This document shows positions 43,432 through 55,860 of a stretch of 64,000 nucleotides of DNA, piece after piece. The notes beneath the pieces are model-generated. The model made no database searches, was not told where the DNA came from, and saw only the letters and a list, made by a program, of their open reading frames with translations. How positions within the stretch are numbered: the stretch's first letter is position 1; each line of letters opens with the position of its first letter. The DNA is from Zygnema cylindricum (taxonomy: Eukaryota > Streptophyta > Zygnematophyceae > Zygnematales > Zygnemataceae), in NCBI GenBank assembly GCA_037447655.1, contig JBBHKE010003041.1:98635-162634 (forward strand), read 5' to 3'. Both the position numbers and the translations under genes were made by a program.

Positions 43432-44227
43432 ACCTTTTAGGACCACTACCTCTGCCACTGCCATTGCCAATCTTAAAATCTGAAAACTGGTTACCTAGTG
43501 CGTGGACGTAGTTACTACTACCTCTTTGTGACATCAGGTTGCTTGATCACTCAAAACAATTTGAATTGCCCATGCTATGTTCCATTGACGTTGTGGAATA
43601 GCCCTAAGCCTATCCATGGCCCCCTTATATTCATCGGGCAAAGTTCTCATCAACAACATAGCTTGCTGAGGTGGTGAAAAGTCCCCACCTGCGCTAGTAC
43701 TCTCAAGGTACAACCTTTTCATAGCATGGCAATGATCTGACATACTACCTCCAGATTAATTAAAATAAAAAATCTGAGTGGGTATGTTAGTCTGGATAGT
43801 AACATCTAGCTGAACATACATAGCACGTACACTAAACCAAAATTCAGAGGCTTTCTCCATCTCAAGATACAACATTACCAAGTCTTTTGTCATTGACTGC
43901 TTCAAGACGTTGAGGCACTGGAGATTCTTCTTTCTCCAATCCGGCGCGGTCCCATCAGCTATTCCTTCCAAAAAAGGGTGACAAGTCCCTCTCCTCGAAA
44001 TATAAGCTCAACATATCTTCCCAGATTAAGTAGTCAGTTCCGTCAAAAATAGGCAATTTGAGCCGTGGGCCCATAACTTGTTGAAGGTCATGGGCATTTA
44101 GACTCGGGTGTGATCCACTACCACTAGAAGTCACCCTTGCACCAGCTAGGTTATTCGTTCGAGGAGCAGGTGGAGCACTAGAGCTAATACGAGCACTTGC
44201 CGCAGGAGCTGAGCCATCAGTAGACAT
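43432..44227 (-). pseudogene. gag: E2 Gag
   Basis: ATG at 44227 in the LTR reads MSTDGSAPAASARI, then the Ser/Pro-rich leader, QQVMGPRLKLPIF over the primer site (44065-44078), and the copia Gag domain. A frameshift near 43965 and a stop near 43750 split it into three segments. The last, with MSDHCHAMKRLYLEST and MDRLRAIPQRQWNIA, ends at the insertion of RLC-A copy 4 (43431). Confidence 0.75.
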
Positions 44228-45958
44228 GACAGCAGAAGCAGACCCAAAGAGAAATACATATTAGACTAGATCTATAGTGTAAGATATGTAACTCCAAATG
44301 AAAGAGGTCTTCAACCATACAAACACGTACTATAAGCAAATCAAAGACAATAGAGCACAAAACACCTTAAATTGCACTCAGTGCTCTCATTTCCTTAACT
44401 CTTTGTTGTGTATGACAGTACCACCGTGAATGGCATGCATCACCTCGCGCGTGGGTTGCCAAAAAACACCAGCAAATGAATGACCATTACTTATGTACAG
44501 TATTTGTAACCACAATCGGAGAACAAATCATATATACTGCAAGAAATAATGAATGAATCTGCTTGAAAAGAAACAAATTATTTCGAACACATGGACTTAA
44601 CCAGGAAAGAAAAGACAAAACAAGATCAGGTAAGTAAGGATGGAATTCCTATTTGCGACAGTAGCCACTAGGCCCTGAAGTCATCAATATTCCCTACAGG
44701 AGTCCAATCTGCTGGTAAGAACCCTTCCTTAGCCGGAGGAAAGAGCCGAGATAACCGGTATTCCTCCAAGGCCAGACAAAGTAAGTACCAACCCGTACGG
44801 TCGACGTCCAGACAGCAAGAAAACATCAAGCACACAAAGTCCACAGACACAATTCACAAATCACAACAGGTAGAAGATAGTCTGGAGGGAAACCTTGCAG
44901 GCTGGCTTGCGCTGGTAGATTACGTAAGGTCATAATACAAAGAAAAAGGAAAAACTCAGAGACAATTACTGGGATAATCCATGGGTCTGAAAAGCAAAAC
45001 CCTAACTCAAAACTAGCTTGTCACTAAATATTAGGTGGAAACCCTAAGATCACAATGTTCGACAAATCCCGAGAAAAAGCCGGCGAGAAAACGACAACCT
45101 TCCAATGTTGGATTCCCGTATTTAAATTGCAAAAGTTACTATCTCACCAAATGACATTTATCTTATGCTTTCACTAATCTATACGGTTACACTAATTCCT
45201 ACATGTCTCTGAGCAAGCAGGCTTCTACATTAAAGCGCTGCCAGTTTCAAGAGACGACCGCTGCGTGGCTGCCTCAGATTGCCTTACATTTACACCTCAA
45301 GGATAATATCCCTCCCTAATCTAAGCAAAAATGATGCATGAACCTCCAACGGTTCATGACTTCAGACATTTGTCAGGTTTGTAGCCGTTTAAATCCTAAC
45401 GGCTAATGTCGTTCCGTGGTCCAGTTCCACGCTGATTTCACATTGCGTTCCCGCAGTTCCGTACGAGAGTATATTTCGACATTTTTCCCGTACGAATCTC
45501 TAGTTGTACCCTCGGGTATGTACATGTCACGTCACCGAAACTTCAATTAGTACATGATCTAATCACAATTCCTGTTGACGTCTTACGGCATGACATCATG
45601 TGTAGAATGTACATTCTGTATCAAACTGATCATTCCTAATTGAATTAAATACTCTAACAATCTTCAAAATATCTAAAACGTTTGTACAAGGTTCACTATA
45701 CAAATTAGTAACAAAAATCTAAGTGTTTGGACCAGAATTGTCCACTAACAATATTTATACCCTCAAAATCCGGGTGATTCTTATCACGTCTACATTAATT
45801 GGCGCCCTTACACATTAATTTACTTATTGATAACTATTCCTGTAGATACTACAACAAATCCACACTAAATTTGGTCAATATTGAAAAGTTGGTATTCCAA
45901 AAATATTCTAAGTCCTAGACTCAAATTTCTAAGACTTACTAAAGCGTACTTTTCAATA
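44079..45958 (-). repeat. RLC-E LTR shared by E2 and E3, with an RLC-D-like insert
   Basis: RLC-E LTR sequence at 44079-44403 and 45599-45958 (about 685 bp together). It ends CTTCAACA next to the E2 primer site and starts TATTGAAAAGTACGC next to the E3 polypurine tract. It therefore serves as 5' LTR of E2 and 3' LTR of E3, a sign of LTR-LTR recombination. Confidence 0.85.
44404..45598 (-). repeat. Solo LTR, RLC-D-like
   Basis: About 1195 bp, TGATGTCATGCCG to CACAACA on the minus strand. It shares its first 13 bases and later blocks (GTTTCCCTCCA, GTAGGGAAT, GCCTAGTGGCTAC) with 7897-9330. It interrupts an RLC-E LTR between AACTCTT and TGTGTAG. No clear TSD is visible, so boundaries may be off by a few bases. 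Confidence 0.55.
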
Positions 45959-48900
45959 CTCCCCTTAAGCTTTAGAAGGCTTACTCGCTTAAACCACATG
46001 CTTTTTTGCAGTACTCCAATTTAGGAGCGGGAAGGGTTTTTGTCAACATGTCTGCAACCATTTTCTTAGGAGGCAAATAACAAAGTTTGACCACTTTTGT
46101 AAAACTTTCTCTCGTACTAAATGTAGCCAAATGTCCATATATTTACTCTTAAAATGGTGACTTGGGTTTGTAACCACAGAAATGGTTGTTTGATTGTCGC
46201 ACCACATTATTTGTGTTCCGTATTGTGTAAACCCCAATTCTTGAAGATGTCTTAATCTATAACAACTCTTTCAAGGTTGCACTCGCCTAGGGGCTTGTTT
46301 TAGGCCATACAAAGATTTTAAAAGTCTGCACACAAGATTTTCTTTATATAAATGACCTCATCTAAATCACCATGCAAAAAGGCAGTTTTGACATCCATTT
46401 GGTGGATGTCAAAATCCTCGATGGCAGCTAATGTAAGTAAGATGGGAACAGATGGAAACCTTACAACCGGTGAAAAGTTTCTTTCTAATCTATCCCCTCA
46501 TTTTGATTATATCCTTTAGAAACCAAGCAAGCCTTATACTTGTCTATGGTATTATCAAGGTTCAATTTAAATTTAAACACCCATTTACTTCCAATAGCCT
46601 TTTTTCCAGGAGGAAGTTCCACCGGATCCCAAGTTTGGGCCTCCATGATGGACTTCATTTCCACATTGACGGCTTCCACCCAATGTTCGCTTTCATTAAT
46701 CATAAAAGCTTCTTTCAATCTTACAAGCTATTTTATGTGTGCTGAATGAGCAAAGGCTGCATTTTCCCCCCTGAGTCGTGCACTTCGCTTAACTCCACCT
46801 GGAAATTCTGATGCTATTATAGATGGTTGGGTCCTCCTCCTCAATACATGTGATTCTTCTTGTGATTCAGTTTCACCTTCAGGTAGAGGAGAGTATGCAA
46901 CTCTTTCGGGCATAACACTTCCGGTTTTTGGTGGACAAGATGATTGCAAGTCACTTTGAGCTAATGTAGATGAATTTTGTATATTTTTTTTGAAAAACAT
47001 GGGATTTTCCTCTAAAAAGATATAATCAATACTTCGATCTTTCTTTTCATCTGTACACTGACTAAATACTTCTATTCCTATTCCCTCATCTTTCACTATG
47101 ATGTTTTTGGCTACCACAACTCTATTTCTCTTAATGTCATATAATTTATAACCCTTGGCATGATCATCATACCCTAAAAATATGCCAGGTATGCCTTTTG
47201 GCTCTAATTTCCACTTTACTTCCAAAAACTTAGAAGTGACTTACATCTTAATTTTGTCCTGTCCACATTTTTAAGGTGTTTTATCCTTTGTTTCTAGCAT
47301 GTTGCCCTTGTTACCACCCTTGTTTCTAGCATGTTTCTCACAAAAGGTGCACAATTTATAGCCTCTACCCAAAATTTGAAATCTATGTTTATATCAATTA
47401 GCATTGTCCTAGCACACTCTGATATGGTCCTATTCATCCTCTATGAAACACCTTTTTGTTCTGCACAATAAGGAACGGTTAGATGATGTGAGATACCATG
47501 CAATTTTAGGAATTCTACAAACTCATTAGATATGTATTCCCCTCCATTATCAGATCTGAATCCCGCTATCTTTCTCTCATGCAGGTTTTCAACCCAAGCC
47601 TTTATCTTTAGAGTACGAAAAAACTTATTTACTTTTCAAAAAGCAGGCGGTAAATCTACTATAGCCATCAGTAAAAGTAAGCATAAACTTCGCACCTCCC
47701 ACAGATGGATACCTAGATAGCCCCCATATATCAGAATAAATTAGTTTTAGCACCCTGCTACTTCTATAATTAGTTTGTGAAGGGAAAGGCAACTTATGAA
47801 TTTTTCCCATTTCACAACCATCACATACATTTGATGTTGGTTTTTGACTAATTTTTACACCTTCCACCATTTTTTGATTTACCATCTTTTCTAATCTATC
47901 ATAATTCACATTTCCTTAATGTTTATGCCATAAATCACAATCACTGATTACACTTGAGTACATAATCATTGTCATTATCATTTGCAAGACTCAACCGATA
48001 CAAATTGTTTCCACCAGCAAATCCCTCTACAGCTATTTTCCCATTCTAACTTATTGTTTTCTTTCCATTCTCAGATATAGTTTTAAAACCTTTCTTTTCT
48101 ATCACTAACGTCGAGAAAAAGTTTCTTTTAAAAGCTGGGACATGCAGCACATCTTCCAAAACGCTTTTCATAGGTTTTCCCTCTACGTTCAACATAAGTG
48201 ACACCCTCCCCTTTGCTTTTGACTCAACAAAGGTATCATCACTAAAATAAATTTTGATGGGTGAAATAGATTGAATACTCTGAAATAGATGGCCATTGAG
48301 CACATGTGGGCAGATGCACTGGAGTCTATTATTCATTCGTCTTCCTCTACGCCTTCTGTTGTTTCTGCCATCGCAAAGTATTTCTTTTCACTGTTGTCAG
48401 GAAAGCTGCTCACATCCTCATCCTTTAGTTGTTGAAAAGAGCAACTAGTCGTCCACCTGATTGAGAAGGAACCCGGCTTTTGTCCCTACCAGAGGGAAAA
48501 CTTCATGTGGCTTTCGCTCTCTTGTAGGTATGACACATTCTGAACACATGGCCTTTTTCATCACAATAATAGCACGTCAATGGTGTGCTTCTAGGACCAC
48601 TACCTCAACCATTGCAACTGCCATTCTTAGTCTGAAAACTTAGAGTTTGAAAACTGATTAGCTAGTGCGTGCATAGACTTACTACTACCTCTTTGTGAAA
48701 TCTTGTTAGCTTCTTCGCTTTAAACAAACTAAATTTCTAAGGCAATATTCCATTGACGTTGTGGAAGACCCCTTATCCTATCCATGGCTCCTATATATTC
48801 ATCGGGCAGATTTTTCATCAATAACATAGCATGTTAAGGTGGTAAAAAATCCCCACCTGCACTAGTACTCTGAAGGAACAACCTATTCATAGCATGACAA

Positions 48901-49397
48901 TGATCTAACATACTACCTCCATAATACCTAAAATCAAAAAAATTTGTTGCTATATTAGTCTGAACATTGACATCAAGATGAACATACATAGCATGTACAC
49001 TAAACCAGATTTGAGAAGCCTTTTTCATATTAAGTTAAGACATTACCCACTCCATTGTCATAAACTGCTTAAAGACATTCAGGAAGTGGAGATTCTTCTT
49101 TCTCCAATCTGATGCAGTCGCATCAGCAGTCCCATCCACAATGGATGAGAAGTCCATCTCTTCAAAATAGGAGCTCAACATATCTTCTCAGTACAAGTAT
49201 TCCGATCCATCAAAGATAGGCAATTTGGGCGGTGGGCCCATAACCTGTTCTAGGTCATGGGCGTTAAGACTCGGCTGTGATCCACTCCCACTAAGAGTCA
49301 GACTTGCACCAGCTGGGATATTCGTCCTTGGAGGAGCAAGTGGAGCAATAGGGCTAATAGAAGCACTTGCACCAGGATTTGAGTCATTATCAGACAT
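45959..49397 (-). pseudogene. gag-pol: E3 gag-pol, RT core deleted
   Basis: ATG at 49397 in the LTR (MSDNDSNPGASASI) leads through the primer site (49232-49245) into Gag, which soon stops. Readable parts in order: Gag fragments to 48700, protease region 48250-48350 (active site lost), integrase zinc-binding part (47900-47790) and core with FRSDNGGEY (near 47550), C-terminal KGIPGIFLGYDDHAKGY (47225-46728), RT start (46718-46485), HGDLDEV block (46370), then a jump near 46288 from the KLYGLKQAP block to RNase H. The YVDD region is deleted. RNase H C terminus is 46237-46043. Many stops. Confidence 0.75.
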
Positions 49398-49932
49398 GTT
49401 AGCGGAAGCAAACCCAAAGAGGAATACCTATGAGACTAGATCAATACTGTAAGATATGTATCTACAATTGAAAGAGGTCTTTGAACCATACAAACATATA
49501 GTACAAACAAATCATAGACAATAGAGCACAAAACACCTTAAACTGCATTCAGTGCTCTCATTTCCTTAACTCTTGTGTAGAATGTACATTCTGTATCAAA
49601 CTGATCATTCCTAATTAAATTAAATACTCTAAACATTCCTCAAAATATCTAAAACGTATGTATAGGGTTCACTAGACAACCTACTGACAAAAATCTAAGT
49701 GTTTGGACCAGAATTGTCCACTAACAATATCTATACCCTAAAATCCGGGTGATTCTTATCACGTTCACATTAATTGGCGGCCCTACACACTAACTTACTT
49801 TAAGATAACTATTCGTATAGATACTACAAAAATCTAAACTAAATGTGGTAATCATTGAACAGTTGGTATTCCAAAATTATTCTAAAACCTAGACTCAAAT
49901 TTCTAAGACTTAGTATAGCTTACTTTTCAATA
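49246..49932 (-). repeat. RLC-E LTR shared by E3 and E4
   Basis: 687 bp, ends GAACA at the E3 primer site. Its start (TATTGAAAAGTAAGC) abuts E4 protease-region sequence instead of a polypurine tract, so a deletion in E4 ends at the LTR edge. Confidence 0.85.
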
Positions 49933-50957
49933 CCCTTTGCTTTTTACTCAAAAAAGGTATCATCACTAAAATAAATTTTGATGGGTGAAATAGATTGAAT
50001 ACTCTCAAATAGATGGCGATTGCAACACATGTTGGCAAATGCACCAGAGTCCATTATCCATTTGTCTTCCTACATGCCTTCCGTTGCTTGTACCATCGCA
50101 AAGTATTTCTTTTCACTGTTGTCGTGAAAGCTGCTCACATCCTCCTCCTTAAGTTCGTTGAAAAGAGCAGTTGGTCGACCACCTGATTGAGAAGGAACTC
50201 GACTTTCGTCCCAACCAGAGCAAAAATTTCATGTGGCTTTCGCTCTCTTGTAGGCATGACATATTTTGAACACATGCCCTTTTTCATCACAATAATAGCA
50301 GGTTAATGGTGACCTTCTAGGACCATTACCTCTACCACTGCCACTGCCATTATTAGAGTCTGAAAACTTGTTAGCTAGTGCGTGCAAGAACTTATTACTA
50401 CCTGTTTGTGAAATCTGGATAGCTTCTTCTCTTAAATATACTGAATTGCTAACGCAATATTCCATTGACATTGTGGAAGACCCCTAAGCCTATCAATGGC
50501 TCCTCTATATTCATAGGGCAGAGTTCTCATTAACAACATAGCATGCTGAGGTGGTGAAAAATCCCCACCTGCACTAGTACTCTGAAGGAACAACCTTTTC
50601 ATAGCATGAGAATGATCTGACATACTACCTCCAAAATACTTAAACTCAAAAATCTGAGTGGCTATGTTAATCTAGACAGTAACATCTAGCTGAACATACA
50701 TAGCACGTACACTAAACCAAACTTCACAGACTTTCTTCATCTCAAGATATGACATTACCAAGTCTTTCATCATCGACTGCTTCAAGACGTTGAGGCAATA
50801 GAGATTCTTCTTTCTCCAATCCGGCGCAGTCTCATCGGCAACTCCTTCCACAATGGGTGACAAGTCCCTCTCCTCGAAATATGAGCTTTACATATCTTCC
50901 CAATATAAGTAGTCGGTTCTATGATAAATAGGCAATTTGCGAGGAGGGCCCAAAACT
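49933..50957 (-). pseudogene. gag: E4 Gag and protease start; pol deleted
   Basis: Only the 5' part of the coding region remains. Gag domain fragments run 50944-50432 (for example MSDHSHAMKRLFLQST), the intact zinc knuckle CYYCDEKGHVFKIC is near 50240-50300, and a decayed protease motif lies near 50050. The remainder of pol and the polypurine tract are gone. The primer site is degenerate (AGTTTTGGGCCC). Confidence 0.7.
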
Positions 50958-51582
50958 TGTTGAGGTCATGGGCATTTAGATTTGACTGTGATCCACTCCC
51001 ACTAGGAGTCAAGCTTGCAAGAGGGGGAACAGAGCCATTATCCAACATCTTAGGAGAAGCAAACCCAAAGAGAAATCCCTAGTAGACTAGATCTATACTG
51101 TATGATATGTAACTCCAAATGAAAGAGGTCTTTGAACCATACAAACATGTACTAAAAGCAAATCAAAGACAATAGAGCAAAAACACCTTAAACTGCACTC
51201 AGTGCTCTCATTTCCTTAACTCTTATGTAGAATATACATTATGTGTCAAACTGATCATTCCTTATTGAATTAAATACTCTAAATATCCTCAAAATATCTA
51301 TTATGTATGAACAGGGTTCACTAGACAGCCTACTCACAAAAATCTAAGTGTTTGGACCAAAATTGTCCACTAACAATATATATACCTTAAAAATCCGGGT
51401 GATTCTTATCACGTCCACATTCATTGGCGGCCCTACACTCTAATGTACTTAACGATAACTATTCATGTAGATACTACAAAAATCTACACTAAATTTGGTC
51501 AATATTGAACTGTTGGTATTCCAAAATTATTCTAAGTCCTAGACTCAAATTTCTAAGACTTACTAAAGCTTACTTTTCAATA
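50958..51582 (-). repeat. 5' LTR of E4
   Basis: 625 bp, starts TATTGAAAAGTAAGC (minus, 51582) next to satellite. The gag leader inside it is shortened (MLDNGSVPP, then ASLTPSGSGSQ). Confidence 0.8.
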
Positions 51583-52428
51583 AACCATGTTTCTAACAAA
51601 AATTTGAGTTTGGGCTAACAAAGATATTTGTAACAAACAACGTTTATTGTTCGCGGTCATAAAAAGAGGTAAAATAAACCTTGAACCATGTTTATAACAA
51701 GTTTGTGTTTGCGCGAACAATAATAGTTGCAACAAACTCTTTATATTGTTAACACTCACAAAAATAATTAAAAAAACCCTCAACCATGTTTCTAACACAA
51801 ATTTGAGTTTACGCTAGCAGAGATATTTGTAACAAACAACATTTATTGTTCGCGGTTATAAAAAGAGGTAAAATAAACTCTACACGATGTTTATAACACA
51901 AGTTTGTGTTTGCGCTAACAACAATAGTGCTATCAAACACTTTATATTGTTAACGCTCACAAAAATAGTTAAAAAAAACCCTAAACCATGTTTCTAACAC
52001 AAATTTGAGTTTACGCTAGCAGAGATATTTGTAACAAACAACATTTATTGTTCGCGGTTATAAAAAGAGGTAAAATAAACTCTACACAATGTTTATAACA
52101 CAAGTTTGTGTTTGCGCTAACAAGAAAAGTAGCAACAAACTCTTTATATTGTTAACGCTCACAAAAATAGCTAAAAAAATCCTAAACCATGTTTCTAACA
52201 CAAATTTGATTTTACGCTAGCAGAGATATTTGTAACAAACAACATTTATTGTTCGCGGTTATAAAAAGAGGTAAAATAAACTCTACACAATGTTTATAAC
52301 ACAAGTTTGTGTTTGCGCTAACAAGAAAAGTAGCAACAAACTCTTTATATTGTTAACGCTCACAAAAATAGCTAAAAAAATCCTAAACCATGTTTCTAAC
52401 ACAAATTTGATTTGCGCTAACAAAGATA
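51583..52428 (+). repeat. Dimeric satellite, about 201-bp unit, left block
   Basis: Units begin AACCATGTTTCTAAC at 51583, 51782, 51984, 52185 and 52386 (partial). Each unit is two related halves of about 100 bp (AACCATGTTTCTAACAC and AATGTTTATAACACAAG starts), so the array is a dimer of an older 100-bp monomer. The block ends at the TSD AGATA (52424-52428), where RLC-E sequence begins, and continues at 61662. Confidence 0.85.
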
Positions 52429-52657
52429 TGTTGAAGGTCATGGGTATTTAGACTCGGTTGTGATCGACTCCCACTAGGAGTCACACTTGCACGTGCTTGG
52501 ATATTCGTCCCTGGAGGAGCATGTGGAGCACTAGGGCTAATAGGAGCACTTGCAGCGGGAGCTGAGCCATTATCGGACATGTTAGCCGAAGCAAACCCAT
52601 AGAGGAATACCTAGCAAACTAGATCAATACTGTAAGATATGTAACTACAAATGAAAG
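52429..52657 (-). repeat. RLC-E LTR fragment, terminal 229 bp
   Basis: This is the last part of an RLC-E LTR on the minus strand, including the gag leader (MSDNGSAPAASAPI from 52580). It ends at AATGAAAG, where the E5 LTR starts on the other strand. Its terminus is flanked by the TSD AGATA. Confidence 0.8.
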
Positions 52658-53325
52658 TATTGAAAAGTAAGCTTTAGTAAGTCTTAGAAATTTGAGTCTA
52701 GGACTTAGAATAATTTTAGAATACCAACTCTTCAATATTGACCAAATTTAGTGTGATTTTTTTGTAGTATCTACACGAATTAATATCTTTAAGTTAATTA
52801 GTGTGTAGGGCCGCGAATATATGTAGACGTGATGAGAATCATCCGGATTTTTAGGGTATAGATATTGTTAGTGGACAATTCGGGTCCAAACACTTAGATT
52901 TTTGTCAGTAGGGTGTCTGGTGAACCATGTACATACATTTTTGATGTTTTCAAGATATTTTAGATGTTTTCTAGATCTTTTAGATGTTTTCTAGATCTTT
53001 TGAGTATTTAGTTCAATTAGGATTGATCAATTCAACACAGAATGTACATTCTACACAAGAGTTAAGGAAATGAGAGCACTAAGTGCACTTTAAGGTGTTT
53101 TCTGTTCTATTGTCCTTGTATTGCTTGTAATATTTGTTTATCTGGTTGAAAGACCTCTCTCACTTAAAGCTACATATCTTACAACATATATTTAGTCAAA
53201 TAGGTATTTTTTCAAGGGTTTGCTTCTGTTATCATGCCTACTAATGGCTCTTTCCCTGCTGGTGCAAGTGTGACGCCTAGTGGGAGTGAAAGACAGCCAA
53301 GTCACAATGCCCATGATCTGCAACA
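52658..53325 (+). repeat. 5' LTR of E5
   Basis: 668 bp, TATTGAAAAGTAAGC to CTGCAACA. A short local repeat of TTTTAGATGTTTTC units (52930-52990) is found only in this copy. The leader is shortened: MPTNGSFPAGASVTP (from 53234). Confidence 0.85.
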
Positions 53326-54188
53326 AGTTATGGGCCCACCGCCCAAATTGCCTATTTTTGATGGAACTGACTTCTTATATTGGGAAGATATGCTGAGCTC
53401 ATATTTCGAGGAGAGGGACTTGTCACCCATTGTGGAAGGAACTACCGATGAGACTGCACCGGATTGGAGAAAAAAGAATCTCCACTGCCTCAACGTCTTG
53501 AAACAGGCAATGACAAAAGATTTGGTAATGTCGTATCTTGAGTTGAAGAAAGCTTGTGAAGTTTGGTTTAGAGTAAGTGCTATGTATGTTCAGCTAGATG
53601 TTACAATGCAGACTAACATAGCCACTCAGATCTTTGAATTTAAGCATTCAGTAGGTAGTATGTCAGATCATTGGCATGCTATGAAAAGGTTGTTCCTTCA
53701 GAGTACTAATGCAGGCGGGGAATTTTCGCCCCCTCGGCAAGCTATGTTATTGATGAGAACTTTTACCTGATGAGTACAAGGGAGCTATGGATAGGCTTAG
53801 GGCTATTCCACAGCGTCAATGGAGCATATCCTTAGCAATTCAACTTATTTTGAGCGAAGAAGCTAACCAGATGTCACAAAGAGGTAGTAGAAAGTCTGTT
53901 CAGGATTTAGCTAACCAGTTTTCAGACTCTAGGGTTGGTTGTGGCAGTGGTAGTGGCAGTGGTAGAGGTAGTGGACCTAGAAGGTCACCTTTGACTTGCT
54001 ACTACTGTGATGAAAAGGGCCATGTTTTCAAGTTGTGTAATGCCTACAAAAGAGCCAAAGCTACGGGAAATTTTCGCTCAGGTTGGGACGAAAGCCGAGT
54101 TCCATCTACCTCAAATAGACCCCCAAAACCATTTTCCAATGCACTTAAAGAGGAGGAAGTGAGCAGCTTTCCCATCAACAACGAGTAG
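53234..54188 (+). pseudogene. gag: E5 Gag, one frameshift
   Basis: First segment 53234-53770 (178 codons): LTR leader, QQVMGPPPKLPIF over the primer site (53326-53339), Gag domain to MLLMRTF. A single frameshift near 53765 follows. Second segment 53787-54188: MDRLRAIPQRQW, Gly/Ser-rich spacer, intact zinc knuckle CYYCDEKGHVFKLC (near 53998-54039), then FSNALKEEEVSSF and a stop at 54186. This is the best-preserved RLC-E Gag in the window. Confidence 0.85.
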
Positions 54189-54569
54189 AAATACTTTACG
54201 ATGGCACAAGCAACGGAAGGCGTGGAGGAAGACGAATAAATAATAGACTCCGGTGCATCTGCACACATGTGACGCAATCGCCATCTTTTTGAGAGTATTC
54301 AATCTATTTCACCCATCAAAATTTATTTTAGTGATGATACATTTGTTGAGACGAAAGCAAAGGGGAGGGTGTCACTTATGTTGAATGTAGATGGAAAACC
54401 TGTGAAAAGGGTCTTGGAAGATGTGTTGCATGTTCCAGCTTTTAAAAGAAACTTTTTCTCTACGTTAGTGGTAGAAAAGAAAGGTTTTAATTCTATATCT
54501 GAGAATGGAAAGAAAACAGTCAGTTAGAATGGGAATATAGTTGCAGAAGGATTTGCTGGAGGTAACAAT
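54189..54569 (+). pseudogene. pol: E5 protease, broken by stops
   Basis: The active site IIDSGASAHM (near 54244) is intact but lies between stop codons (TAA near 54237 and TGA near 54272). Conserved blocks follow (ESIQSISPIKIYFSDD and LEDVLHVPAFKRNFFST). A TAG at about 54525 precedes the integrase frame. Confidence 0.8.
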
Positions 54570-55514
54570 TTGTATCGATTGAGTTTTGCAAATGATAATA
54601 ACAATGATGTTATGAACTCAAGTGTAATCAGTGATTGTGATTTATGGCATAAGCGTTTAAGACATGTGAATTATGATAGATTAGAAAAGATGGTAAATCA
54701 AAAAATGGTGGAAGGTGTAAAAATTAGTCAAAAACCAGCATCAAATGTATGTGATGGTTGTGTAATGGGAAAAATTCATAAGTTGCCTTTCCGTTCACAA
54801 ACTGATCATAGAAATAGCAGGGTGCTACAACCAATTTATTCAGATGTATGGGGGCCATCTAGGTATCCATTTGTGGGAGGTGCTAAGTTTATGCTAATTT
54901 TAACTAATGACTATAGTAGATTTACTAAAACTTATTTTTTGAAAAGTAAGGATGAATTTTTTTCAAAATTTAAGAAGTATAAGGCTTGTGTTGAAAATCT
55001 GCATGAGAAAATGATAGCAATATTCAGATCTGATTATGGAGGGGAGTACATTTCTAATGAGTTTGTAGAATTCATAAAATTGCATAGAATCTCACGTCAG
55101 CTAATCATTCTCTATTCTCCGGAACAAAACGGTGTTTCAGAGAGGATGAATAGGAGTATATCAGAGTGTGCTAGGACAATGATGGCTGATATGGACATAG
55201 ATTACAAATTTTGGGGAGAGGCTATGAATTGTGTAGCTTATATGAGAAACATGCGAGACATAAGGGCAGTAAAGGATAAAACTCCTTATGAAATGTGGAC
55301 AGGACACAAACCAGATGTAAGTCACTTCAAAGTTTTTGGAAGTAAGATATCTATGCTAGATAATGATCCTCAAAAATGGAAATTAGAGCCAAAAGGCATA
55401 CCAGGGATATATCTACGGTATGATGATCATGCCAAAGGTTATAAAGTATATGACATTAAGAGAAATAAAGTTGTGGTAGCCCGAAAAATCATAGTGAAAG
55501 ATGAGGGAAAATGA
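54570..55514 (+). CDS. pol: E5 integrase domain, 314 codons open
   Basis: An open frame holds the full integrase. Zinc site: LWHKRLRHVNYDRL and CDGCVMGKIHKLPF (residues about 27-75). Catalytic triad: Asp in YSDVWGP (about residue 91), Asp in RSDYGGEY (about 153), and Glu in PEQNGVSERMNRS (about 189). The spacing between the last two is about 35. The C-terminal GYDDHAKGY-like block reads RYDDHAKGY. It is a domain of a polyprotein: stops lie just upstream (about 54525) and at 55512, so no true start exists and it is probably not expressed alone. It is the only RLC-E integrase here with an uninterrupted frame and all three acidic residues. Confidence 0.8.
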   Translation: MYRLSFANDNNNDVMNSSVISDCDLWHKRLRHVNYDRLEKMVNQKMVEGVKISQKPASNVCDGCVMGKIHKLPFRSQTDHRNSRVLQPIYSDVWGPSRYPFVGGAKFMLILTNDYSRFTKTYFLKSKDEFFSKFKKYKACVENLHEKMIAIFRSDYGGEYISNEFVEFIKLHRISRQLIILYSPEQNGVSERMNRSISECARTMMADMDIDYKFWGEAMNCVAYMRNMRDIRAVKDKTPYEMWTGHKPDVSHFKVFGSKISMLDNDPQKWKLEPKGIPGIYLRYDDHAKGYKVYDIKRNKVVVARKIIVKDEGK

Positions 55515-55860
55515 GTAGATGTATTTAGTCAGCGTACTGATGAATAGAAAGATAGAAGTGTTGATTATATCTTTTTAGAGGAAAATCCTTTGTTTTTGAA
55601 GAAAAATATAGAAAACACATCTACATCAGCTCAAAGTGACTTGCAATCATCTTCTCCACCAGAAACAACAAGTGTTATGCCCAAAAGAGTTGCATACTCT
55701 CCTCTACCTGAAGCTGAAACTGAATCACAAGAAGAATCACATGTATCGAGGAGGAGGACCTAACCATCTATACTAGCGATAGAATTTCCAAGTGGAGTTA
55801 GGCGAAGTGCACGACTTAGGGGAGAAAATCCAGCCTTTGCTCATTCAACACACATATAAG

